20,157 bases of DNA from Acholeplasmataceae bacterium. Lineage in GTDB: Bacteria > Bacillota_I > Bacilli_A > Acholeplasmatales > Acholeplasmataceae. The stretch is taken from the NCBI GenBank assembly GCA_016934175.1, contig JAFGTI010000085.1, positions 1-20,157 on the forward strand, in the 5' to 3' direction. A program made the translations under genes and the position numbers. Below are positions 8,215 through 15,097 of the stretch, piece after piece. The notes under the pieces were generated by a model. That model was not told the DNA's origin and searched no databases. It worked only from the letters and a program-made list of their open reading frames with translations. The first letter of the stretch is position 1. Each line of letters begins with the position of its first letter.

Positions 8215-8967
8215 ATGAAAAAAATAGTAGAGATTATAAAGAAAAATAAAGAATATGATGTACAATTTAATGATCAATTAATTACTGTTGAACCTGAAAT
8301 ATTTTTGAAATATCATTTAAAATTACAACTAGAAATCGATCAAAAAACCTTTAATGCGCTCTGCCATGACAATGCATTCACATATTTTAATAAACTTGGT
8401 ATTGCGAAATTAAAGCGGATGCTAACGGTGCATGAAATGCAAGAGTATTTATTCTCAAAAGGGGCTTCAGAGGCTATCGTTAAGCAACTTATTCATCATT
8501 ATATTGAGAAGAAATATTTAGATGATTTTGCGTATGCAAGACTTTATACACAATTAAAACAAACTTCAGAAGGACCTGCAATGATATCAAATAAACTTCA
8601 TGAAAAAGGAATATCTAGGGAAATTATTGAAGGATTCACAAAAAGAATTGATGAACAAAGTATTTTAAAAGAGCAACTACCCAAAAAAATGGCTTCAATA
8701 AAAAATAAATCAAAAAAACAGATGATACAAACCTTAAAAGGCTTCTATTTGAGAAAAGGCTTTAGTCTTGAAGCTGTTGACCAAGTCATTAAGAAATCTT
8801 TATCTGCATACTCGGAAGATGAGATTGCATTAATTAAAAAGAACTATGCCAAACTTTATAGAAAATATAGTACTAAAATCGATGAAAAAGAACTTAAATA
8901 TTTCTTGATTCAAAAATTGTATGCTAAAGGATTTAAAATTGAAGATATCAAGAAAGTCATCGTTTAA
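8215..8967 (+). CDS. recX: Regulatory protein RecX
   Basis: A 250-residue RecX, a modulator that binds RecA filaments and limits or adjusts recombinase activity. The hallmark is the three-helix repeat with YLDDFAYARLYTQLKQTSEG followed by PAMISNKLHEKGIS near residues 100-135. Two further divergent repeats follow, containing FYLRKGFSLEAVDQVIKKSL and KLYAKGFKIEDIKKVI. The N-terminal 60 residues form the small domain seen in Firmicutes RecX, and the length is close to that of the Bacillus protein (about 260). It begins one base after the protease stop codon, so its translation is probably coupled to that gene. No recA is in the window. Confidence 0.92.
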   Translation: MKKIVEIIKKNKEYDVQFNDQLITVEPEIFLKYHLKLQLEIDQKTFNALCHDNAFTYFNKLGIAKLKRMLTVHEMQEYLFSKGASEAIVKQLIHHYIEKKYLDDFAYARLYTQLKQTSEGPAMISNKLHEKGISREIIEGFTKRIDEQSILKEQLPKKMASIKNKSKKQMIQTLKGFYLRKGFSLEAVDQVIKKSLSAYSEDEIALIKKNYAKLYRKYSTKIDEKELKYFLIQKLYAKGFKIEDIKKVIV

Positions 8968-8993
8968 CAATCAAGCTCAAATCATGGTAAAAT
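8964..8993 (+). promoter_or_regulatory. Possible promoter for the amidohydrolase gene
   Basis: TTAACA at 8964-8969 (overlapping the recX stop) and TAAAAT at 8988-8993 are 18 bp apart. The -10 is preceded by TGG, giving an extended -10 (TGGTAAAAT). The same nine bases precede the tRNA-Arg gene at 19957-19965, which supports the call. Confidence 0.45.
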
Positions 8994-9013
8994 CATGATA
9001 AGAGTTTTTTTAT

Positions 9014-9018
9014 GGAGG
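9014..9018 (+). promoter_or_regulatory. Ribosome binding site fixing the amidohydrolase start
   Basis: GGAGG lies 6 nt before the ATG at 9025. The in-frame ATG at 8995 has no such site and would sit almost on the -10 box, so 9025 is preferred. Confidence 0.85.
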
Positions 9019-9024
9019 TCAGGA

Positions 9025-10506
9025 ATGAAACTTTGGAAAAATGGTTATTTTTATACGATGGAAAATAAGGATGATATTAAACATCAATTAGCAACAGATC
9101 ATGGAGTCATTATTGGATTTGATGATGAAGTTGAGCATCTTCAATTCGATGAAATCATTGATTTAAAAGGACAACATGTTTATCCAGGTTTTGTTGATGC
9201 CCATCTACATCTTATCGGTTATGGTAGGAAACTATCTAGACCTAATCTTTTAAATAGTAGAGATAAATTACAAGTGATTTCTATTTTGAAACAAGCTTTT
9301 GAGCATAAGCCTTTATTTGCTGAAGGTTATTTTGAATGTGGAATTACTAAATTAGATCTCAATCAAATTAGTGAAACTTATCCGATCATGATTAGGCATA
9401 ATGATTATCATAGTTTAACGGTCAATGATGTTGTTTTAGATCAAATGAAATATAAGTCTTTTGATGGGGTGTTGACAGAAGAAGTTGCTGAAAAGGCGAT
9501 GAGAACATTTCCAAGATACACACATGAAGAACTTAAAAAATTATTAGAAAAATCCATCAGAAATTTATATAGTTACGGAGTTACTGGTGGGCATAGTGAT
9601 GATCTCGCTTATTACAATGGATTTAGTGATACACTCTCTATTTTTGACGAAGTGTTAGAAACGTTACCTTTTCGAGCACATTTAATTATTCATCATCATG
9701 TCATGGATGAGTATATATCTTCAAATCGGAAGTTTTTAGATCAAACCAAATATTTACAACTTGGAGCAATAAAAATGTTTTACGATGGAACTGTATCATC
9801 AAAAACTGCTCTAATGAAACATTCCTATCATCATCAAAATCATCAAGGTTTAAGGATTCATACACGCAATGAATTTGAAGAAATGGTTAAAATGGTAAGA
9901 AAGAATAATCTTACAGTAGCTATTCACGTGATTGGTGATCTGGGGACGCTAGAAGTGCTTGAAATATTGAAGAAATATCCGCCTAAAAAAGGTGATGTTG
10001 ATAGATTAATTCATACACCTTGGTTAGATTTAAAAGCAATCATGGAAATGAAGGATATGCCTTTAACATTAGATATACAACCTCAATTTCTATCAAGCGA
10101 TTTACCTTGGGCACTAGATTATTTTTCACAAATACCTGAATTTTCGTTTCCTTGGAAAACTTTGCTTGAAAATAAAATTAATCTTGCAGGTAGTAGTGAT
10201 GCACCCATTGAAGTTCCAAATCCACTTTTGGGAATGTATGCAGCCATCATGAGAAAGTCAGATCACGATCAAAAAACATATTTTATAAATGAGTCACTTT
10301 CAAGATATGAAGCTATAACGCTTTATACAAAAGGAGCGAACTTTTCAACAATGCATAAAAATAGAGGACAATTAAAAAAGGGTTTCATTGCAGACTTCAC
10401 AGTAACTAAAGAAAATCTGTTTGACATGGATATTGAAAATTTTAAAAAACATATGATTTATGCGACGATTATTGATGAGAAAATTGTTTATAAAAATGAA
10501 ATATAA
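9025..10506 (+). CDS. Amidohydrolase family 3 (YtcJ-like) metal-dependent hydrolase
   Basis: A 493-residue cytosolic enzyme of the amidohydrolase superfamily. The metal-binding HxH is at His60/His62 in VYPGFVDAHLHLIGYG. Lys250 in GAIKMFYDGTVSSKTALM fits the position of the bridging, carboxylated lysine. His301 in AIHVIGDLGTLEVL and His330 in LIHTPWLD are the later metal ligands, and Asp392 in AGSSDAPIEVPNPLLGMYAA is the catalytic acid. The N-terminal KLWKNGYFYTME and the C-terminal GQLKKGFIADFTV form the usual beta-sandwich. YtcJ relatives hydrolyse amide or related bonds in varied small molecules; the substrate cannot be told from sequence. The gene appears to have its own promoter, and no clear terminator follows it. 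Confidence 0.9.
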   Translation: MKLWKNGYFYTMENKDDIKHQLATDHGVIIGFDDEVEHLQFDEIIDLKGQHVYPGFVDAHLHLIGYGRKLSRPNLLNSRDKLQVISILKQAFEHKPLFAEGYFECGITKLDLNQISETYPIMIRHNDYHSLTVNDVVLDQMKYKSFDGVLTEEVAEKAMRTFPRYTHEELKKLLEKSIRNLYSYGVTGGHSDDLAYYNGFSDTLSIFDEVLETLPFRAHLIIHHHVMDEYISSNRKFLDQTKYLQLGAIKMFYDGTVSSKTALMKHSYHHQNHQGLRIHTRNEFEEMVKMVRKNNLTVAIHVIGDLGTLEVLEILKKYPPKKGDVDRLIHTPWLDLKAIMEMKDMPLTLDIQPQFLSSDLPWALDYFSQIPEFSFPWKTLLENKINLAGSSDAPIEVPNPLLGMYAAIMRKSDHDQKTYFINESLSRYEAITLYTKGANFSTMHKNRGQLKKGFIADFTVTKENLFDMDIENFKKHMIYATIIDEKIVYKNEI

Positions 10507-10530
10507 TCAGAAAATGATAAGTCGACTCTT

Positions 10531-10559
10531 TTGACATCTGAAAAGCAAAAACCTATAAT
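10531..10559 (+). promoter_or_regulatory. Consensus sigma-A promoter for the DsbA/FrnE-like gene
   Basis: TTGACA at 10531-10536 and TATAAT at 10554-10559 are exact consensus boxes with the ideal 17 bp spacer. This is the only perfect match seen in the window. An 8-bp palindrome AGTCGACT (10520-10527) lies immediately upstream of the -35, and TCAGA (10507-10511) and TCTGA (10537-10541) form a loose inverted repeat around it. The predicted 5' leader is about 45 nt. Confidence 0.9.
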
Positions 10560-10598
10560 ATATATAGTCATTTAAGATGTTATTTGACACAATGTAAA

Positions 10599-10605
10599 AA
10601 GGAGA
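10599..10605 (+). promoter_or_regulatory. Ribosome binding site fixing the DsbA/FrnE-like start
   Basis: AAGGAGA lies 5 nt before the ATG at 10611. A longer reading from a TTG at 10584 would place this site inside the coding region, so it is rejected. Confidence 0.85.
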
Positions 10606-10610
10606 TCAAG

Positions 10611-11249
10611 ATGAAATTAGAGTTTTGGCTAGATTACTTAAGCCCCCTATGCTATAAACAACATAAATCTATTGAATCTTTATTAAAAGATTATCAATTT
10701 AAAGATTTGGAAATATTATATCGAAGCTATGAAATGATTCCTCTTTTTGAGTCTAAGCCCGATTGCTCATTTGAATTAATCATGAGTAAACATCATATGA
10801 TAACTATAGAAGAAGCTAAGAAATTGATGCCTCAGTTTAATGAACATGTTAAACCGGTAAAAGTATTGGATGCCCATAGACTTTCACATCTTGCTAAAAA
10901 GTTTGATTGTGCATTTGAGTTTAACAAAAATGTATTTAAGGCATATTATGAAGATAACATGGATATCAGTAATTTTGATGTCTTAACTGAAATAGCTTTA
11001 ATGTCTGGTATGAAAGCAGAGCATGTGCATGCAGTGCTCTATTCAAATCAATTTGCTAATGCAGTTGAATCAAATCGAGAAAATGCGATTTTAAAAGGCA
11101 TTTTTGAGCTACCACATCTACGTATTGATGGCAAGATTAGACTGAATGGTTATCATGATGAAAAACAAGTATTACAACAATTAAATCGCGCAAGCGCAGT
11201 ATATTCCAAAACTGAACATTGCGAAGGTGAAAACTGTGGAAGAAAATAG
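10611..11249 (+). CDS. DsbA family (FrnE-like) thioredoxin-fold protein with SPLC active site
   Basis: A 212-residue thioredoxin-fold protein resembling FrnE/YwbO-type DsbA relatives. These are cytosolic, and no signal peptide is present here. The N-terminal LEFWLDYLSPLCYKQH sits where the family has a D-x-x-C-P-x-C motif. Here the first cysteine is a serine (Ser11-Pro12-Leu13-Cys14), so the usual dithiol is reduced to one cysteine. The helical insert with MPQFNEHVKPVKVLDAHRLS and the later LKGIFELPHLRIDGKIRL (cis-proline loop region) fit the family. The C-terminus carries Cys204-x4-Cys209 (CEGENC), matching the second CX4C motif reported for Deinococcus FrnE. Activity may therefore be isomerase-, glutathione- or thiol-binding-like rather than oxidase; this is inference. 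The gene has its own strong promoter and terminator. Confidence 0.85.
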   Translation: MKLEFWLDYLSPLCYKQHKSIESLLKDYQFKDLEILYRSYEMIPLFESKPDCSFELIMSKHHMITIEEAKKLMPQFNEHVKPVKVLDAHRLSHLAKKFDCAFEFNKNVFKAYYEDNMDISNFDVLTEIALMSGMKAEHVHAVLYSNQFANAVESNRENAILKGIFELPHLRIDGKIRLNGYHDEKQVLQQLNRASAVYSKTEHCEGENCGRK

Positions 11250-11268
11250 ACTCTTTGAGTCTTTTTTT
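11248..11268 (+). terminator. Rho-independent terminator after the DsbA/FrnE-like gene
   Basis: The stem AGACTC (11248-11253) pairs with GAGTCT (11257-11262) around TTT and is followed by six further T residues. It overlaps the last bases of the stop codon, so the gene forms a single-gene transcript with the promoter at 10531. Confidence 0.88.
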
Positions 11269-11298
11269 ATTGTAATTATAGTAATTTTTCAATTATTA

Positions 11299-11307
11299 TG
11301 GTATAGT
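11299..11307 (+). promoter_or_regulatory. Possible extended -10 promoter for the DEAD-box helicase
   Basis: TGGTATAGT reads as TG-n-TATAGT (extended -10). No good -35 is found at the expected distance. It lies between a terminator and the helicase start, where a promoter is needed. Confidence 0.5.
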
Positions 11308-11337
11308 GTTAAAGGTTTATAAGAATTGAGGAAAAGA

Positions 11338-12990
11338 ATGAATATATTATTTAATGAATTACCGATTTTAGAAGAAACAAAACAGGCAATCGAAAATTTG
11401 GGTCTAGTGGAAACAACCGCGATACAACATCACGCAATTCCAAAAATGCTAGAAGGCAAAGATTTGATAGGCCAGGCTCAAACGGGTACAGGCAAAACAT
11501 TCGCTTTTGCAATCCCAATTTTAGAACAGATTAATGCCACTGAAAAGACAACTCAAGCATTAGTAATCTGTCCAACAAGAGAGCTAACGCTTCAAGTATA
11601 TAAGGAGTTTTTGAAACTCATCAAGTTTAATAAGACTGTAAGAATTACATCCATTTATGGTGGGGAATCTTACAATAAACAGTTTAAAGCGCTCTCTGAA
11701 CATCCACATATTGTGGTTGCAACTCCTGGTCGTGCAATCGATCATTTGAATCGGGGAACAGTTGATTTTAGCCATCTTAAAGTTTTAGTCTTAGACGAAG
11801 CTGATGAAATGTTAAAAATGGGATTTCAAGAAGATTTAGAAACGTTGCTTAAAGATACTCCAAGAGATAGACAAACAGCATTATTTTCAGCAACCATTCC
11901 ACCATTCATCAAGAAGATCGCACAAAAATATCAAAAGTCACCAGAGATTATTCAAATTGAAACACCAACATTGACTGTTTCAAAAACAGACCAAGTTTTT
12001 TACATGGTGAAGAAATCTGATCGTGACCAATTATTGATGCGAGTTCTAGATTACTATGATCCAACATCAGCAATTATTTTTGCTAATAGAAAAGTAGATG
12101 TTGATGCACTAGTTACTTTTTTGCAAAAACATAATTATGAAGCAGATGCAATTCATGGTGATTTGAAACAAAGTCAAAGAGATTATGTAATGAACCGTTT
12201 CAGATTAAAGAAGCTCAAATTTTTAATAGCAACAGATGTTGCAGCTAGAGGACTAGATATATCACATGTTGATATGATTATCAATTATGAAATTCCATTT
12301 GAAGATGAAATCTATGTGCATAGAATTGGAAGAACTGGTCGTGCTGGTAAGTCAGGTATCTCAGTTTCACTAGTATATCCTAGTATGCGTGGTAAACTCG
12401 CGATGATAGAAAGATATATCAAAACTAAAATTCGCGAAGCTGAAATTCCAACTGAAGCTGATATCATTAATAAGAGCGAAGAAAGAAATTATAAAAAACT
12501 CAGAGATTTAGTTTCAACAAATGAAGCAAATTACGATGAAGTAATTAGTAGATTACGTGAAGATGGATTCTCAGATGATGAAATTATTAATGCACTATTA
12601 AGTAAAGAGATGCTGGAAAAGAAAAAATATGATCAAATATTTTCTCCAGCGCAAAGAAGAAACGATGACTCTAGATCTGGTTCAAGAGACAGCAAGAGAA
12701 ATGATTCTAGAAACGACTCAAGAAGTGATTCAAGAAATAAGAAATCTGCAGGTGTTTACAAAAATGCGGTAATCAATCTAGGTAAAGAAGATGGTATCCG
12801 TGCAGTCACTTTACTTGATTACTTTAAGAAGTATGCAGACCTTTATCCAAAGAATGTTGGAGACATCACAGTTAATTCAAACGAGACAGAATTTCAGATT
12901 CATCCAGCAGCTATTAAACGACTTGATGAATTAAACGGAAAAATGTATAATGGTAAGAAAATAAAGTTTGGAATCATTAGAAAGAAATAA
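11338..12990 (+). CDS. DEAD-box ATP-dependent RNA helicase (CshA/DeaD type)
   Basis: A 550-residue RNA helicase, of the kind used in ribosome assembly, RNA decay and cold adaptation. Motifs in order: Q motif with Gln30 (TTAIQHHAIP), motif I AQTGTGKT (47-54), Ia PTRELTLQV, motif II DEAD (153-156), motif III SAT (184-186), motif V region IATDVAARGLDIS, and motif VI HRIGRTGRAG (from residue 328). After the core, a linker at about 442-467 is rich in Asp-Ser-Arg repeats (DSRNDSRSDSR). It is followed by a C-terminal domain of about 75 residues (VINLGKEDGIRAVTLLDYF to the end) that looks like the DbpA/CsdA RNA-binding fold. The ATG at 11338, with GAGGA 5 nt upstream, is preferred over the TTG at 11326. 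CshA or DeaD naming cannot be settled here. Confidence 0.96.
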   Translation: MNILFNELPILEETKQAIENLGLVETTAIQHHAIPKMLEGKDLIGQAQTGTGKTFAFAIPILEQINATEKTTQALVICPTRELTLQVYKEFLKLIKFNKTVRITSIYGGESYNKQFKALSEHPHIVVATPGRAIDHLNRGTVDFSHLKVLVLDEADEMLKMGFQEDLETLLKDTPRDRQTALFSATIPPFIKKIAQKYQKSPEIIQIETPTLTVSKTDQVFYMVKKSDRDQLLMRVLDYYDPTSAIIFANRKVDVDALVTFLQKHNYEADAIHGDLKQSQRDYVMNRFRLKKLKFLIATDVAARGLDISHVDMIINYEIPFEDEIYVHRIGRTGRAGKSGISVSLVYPSMRGKLAMIERYIKTKIREAEIPTEADIINKSEERNYKKLRDLVSTNEANYDEVISRLREDGFSDDEIINALLSKEMLEKKKYDQIFSPAQRRNDDSRSGSRDSKRNDSRNDSRSDSRNKKSAGVYKNAVINLGKEDGIRAVTLLDYFKKYADLYPKNVGDITVNSNETEFQIHPAAIKRLDELNGKMYNGKKIKFGIIRKK

Positions 12991-13021
12991 ATCAAAAAAA
13001 ATAGAAAATATGTCTAATTCA

Positions 13022-13030
13022 TGTTACAAT
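13022..13030 (+). promoter_or_regulatory. Possible extended -10 promoter for the jetABC-pepC operon
   Basis: TGTTACAAT reads as TG-n-TACAAT. A weak -35-like TAGAAA lies at 13002-13007 with 17 bp spacing. The -10 is flanked by TTCAT (13018-13022) and ATGAA (13035-13039), an inverted repeat, and AATTCAT occurs twice, at 13016-13022 and 13039-13045. No terminator separates this site from the helicase gene, so read-through is also possible. Confidence 0.45.
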
Positions 13031-13066
13031 TAATATGAAATTCATATTTTTTTATTTTATAAAAAT

Positions 13067-13074
13067 AAAGGAGG
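13067..13074 (+). promoter_or_regulatory. Ribosome binding site fixing the jetA-like start
   Basis: AAAGGAGG lies 5 nt before the ATG at 13080. The upstream in-frame ATG at 13035 would start only four bases after the -10 box and has no ribosome site, so it is rejected. Confidence 0.9.
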
Positions 13075-13079
13075 ATCTG

Positions 13080-14462
13080 ATGGCACATCTCTTAGAAAAG
13101 ATCAACAATAATTTTTTTAGTGTGCTTTCCTCCCCTAATAAAAAAACGTACATCGATTGTATTTTTATCATTTATCGAGCAATTGATAGTATCGAAGATG
13201 CTTATCAGGGGGATAGAGAATTTATCGTTTCGAGGCTTGTAGATTACTTTGATGATCAACCAAGTGAAGATTTTTTAGATGTTGAAGAAGATGAACCCGC
13301 AAGAACGAGCCGACAAAAAGCACTTCATGTCATCAATGTACTAAAAAAGAATGGTTGGCTCGGTGAAGAGGAATTAGGAGATTATAAAACATCACTTAAT
13401 CTATTTGACTATTCAATTCAGATTATTGATGTATTAGAAGGCATTCAAAATAATAGACAAAGCGAGTATACAGGTGAAATTTTCACTGTGTATTCACTTT
13501 TGTCTTCTTTTACATTTGAAGAAGGCATTGGAGTGTTAGAACAAGCTTTTCAAAAAACAAATGATATCATACGAAAACTTAAATCTCTAAAAGCTAATAT
13601 TTACAGATATTATTACGATATTACAAAAAAGCAGTCAAAGCAGGATTTACAAATTTTACTTGAAAAATTATTAATAGAGTACAAACAAAACTTCTTTGAT
13701 TCAGCCTATTATAATTTAAAGACGACAGATAGCTTACCTCGTTATAAAAGAGCAATTTTAGAGTCGATTTCAAACATACGTAACAACGAAGAAACTATGG
13801 ATGGTCTAGCACAATTGGTGCAAAAGATTAAACGAATTGATGATTATAATGAAGCCTATATATATATTGAAGATCGTTTGAGATTTATTACAGATAGTTT
13901 TACTGCTTTAGAACATCTTATATTAGCAATTGATAGAAAAAATGAACAGTATATCAGTGCAGCAGCAGCTAAAATATTGTTTTTCACTAATCAATCTGAT
14001 GATATCGAAGGAATCTTTAATAGACTCTTTAGAATTGTATTAGGACAAAAAGATTTTGATTATACAACACTGTTTTATTTGACACAAGCTAGAAATTTAG
14101 ATACTGGATCTTTATATAATCAACGCAGAATGCGCATCGATACGGTAGCTGAAGAAATTATATTTGATGAGAGTTTGATTTCAGATGAGTATCGACAAGA
14201 AAAAATTAGAGCTTTATTGAAAAATAATATTTATGGTAAAAAAGAAATTGATGACCATGTGAAATTTCTTCTTGATGGTAATCCAACAATGGAAGCCTCT
14301 CAAATCAATTTGGAGACTCAAGAAGATTATGTCAAATTGATTTTGATTTTCCTTTATTCGAAATCTATTGGGATGCATTATGATGTTGTTCCTTTAGGCA
14401 AGGAATGTAGAAATAATTTTGTCACCTTTCAAAACTTTAGAATTAAAGAGGTAAAAGCATGA
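13080..14462 (+). CDS. jetA: JetA/MksF-like kleisin subunit of a Wadjet/MksBEF-type SMC complex
   Basis: A 460-residue, largely helical protein. The N-terminal third reads LEKINNNFFSVLSSPNKKTY, then IDCIFIIYRAIDS, a GDREFIVSRLVDYFDD segment, ARTSRQKALHVINVLKKNGW and LNLFDYSIQIIDVL. This strongly recalls JetA (DUF5716-type) proteins, which act as the kleisin that bridges the SMC heads. The pattern of winged-helix start, helical middle and small C-terminal domain fits MukF/MksF. The middle (about residues 150-330) is rich in helices and likely coiled coil. It overlaps the next gene by four bases (ATGA), and the gene order JetA-JetB-JetC matches Wadjet loci. It is the only gene in the window that ends in TGA. 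Family membership is from remembered sequence pattern plus context; the Wadjet subtype is not settled. Confidence 0.87.
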   Translation: MAHLLEKINNNFFSVLSSPNKKTYIDCIFIIYRAIDSIEDAYQGDREFIVSRLVDYFDDQPSEDFLDVEEDEPARTSRQKALHVINVLKKNGWLGEEELGDYKTSLNLFDYSIQIIDVLEGIQNNRQSEYTGEIFTVYSLLSSFTFEEGIGVLEQAFQKTNDIIRKLKSLKANIYRYYYDITKKQSKQDLQILLEKLLIEYKQNFFDSAYYNLKTTDSLPRYKRAILESISNIRNNEETMDGLAQLVQKIKRIDDYNEAYIYIEDRLRFITDSFTALEHLILAIDRKNEQYISAAAAKILFFTNQSDDIEGIFNRLFRIVLGQKDFDYTTLFYLTQARNLDTGSLYNQRRMRIDTVAEEIIFDESLISDEYRQEKIRALLKNNIYGKKEIDDHVKFLLDGNPTMEASQINLETQEDYVKLILIFLYSKSIGMHYDVVPLGKECRNNFVTFQNFRIKEVKA

Positions 14463-15097
14463 ATAAAACAGCAGCAGCTAAACAATTCAATGATATCTTT
14501 ATCACTCTAAAAGAGGGTGAAAAGACAATATTTTCGAGAGTCGTCAATAAACTTTTCCAAGTTAACTTTATTACAAAGAGAAAGCCTGGAGATACGAATG
14601 ATTATCGTTTTATCCTTGCATATAAAGAGCTTTTTGAAGCATTTTTTACATTATCAGATTTTACTTTAGATGTTCATCGTGAAGATGAAGTAGTTCACAT
14701 TATCAATGATAATTTTTATAATCATATGCGTTTAAGAAAAACAGAAAGTTTATTAATTCTTGTAATTAGAATTATCTATCAAAGAAAAAAGGATTTTGTT
14801 ACACTAGATGAGAATGTTGAAATATTCTTACATGAAATCCATAGTGAGTTAACTAGAATTGGATATCTAGATCATAAGCGTATCACTAAAGATAAACTTA
14901 AACCTGCTTTAAGTTTTCTTAGAAACTATAACATTATTGATTATATTGATAAAGGTCTTCACGATGATGCGAGAATCAAGATATATCCAACCATCCTTTA
15001 TGTAACAAACCTCGATAGTATTAAAGAGGTTGTCCAAAAACTGGAAGGTTATGTGGAAGGAGGTAGTGACGACAATGAAGAAACTGACGAAGATTAA
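14459..15097 (+). CDS. jetB: JetB/MksE-like KITE subunit of a Wadjet/MksBEF-type SMC complex
   Basis: A 212-residue protein resembling the DUF4194/JetB family, the KITE (tandem winged-helix) subunit that dimerises and binds the kleisin in MukE-type complexes. The N-terminal AKQFNDIFITLKEGEKTIFS and RVVNKLFQVNFITKRK are followed by a YRFILAYKELFEAFFTLSDF region, a helical LRKTESLLILVIRIIYQRKK segment, and a second winged-helix section around ITKDKLKPALSFLRNYNIID, DARIKIYPTILYV. The tail is very acidic (GGSDDNEETDED). The start codon overlaps the jetA-like stop as ATGA, and the gene end overlaps the jetC-like start by 23 nt, so the three are translationally coupled and probably made in fixed ratio. 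Confidence 0.87.
   Translation: MNKTAAAKQFNDIFITLKEGEKTIFSRVVNKLFQVNFITKRKPGDTNDYRFILAYKELFEAFFTLSDFTLDVHREDEVVHIINDNFYNHMRLRKTESLLILVIRIIYQRKKDFVTLDENVEIFLHEIHSELTRIGYLDHKRITKDKLKPALSFLRNYNIIDYIDKGLHDDARIKIYPTILYVTNLDSIKEVVQKLEGYVEGGSDDNEETDED
15055..15063 (+). promoter_or_regulatory. Ribosome binding site fixing the jetC-like start
   Basis: GGAAGGAGG lies inside the jetB-like gene, 11 nt before the ATG at 15075. The earlier in-frame TTG (15030) and ATG (15051) have no comparable site, and homology to SMC proteins begins right after the 15075 start. Confidence 0.8.

Noticed and set aside
13035..13052. ATGAAATTCAT plus T-run as a terminator for the helicase gene
   Set aside because: The stem would be only four A-T-rich pairs, too weak to act as an intrinsic terminator.
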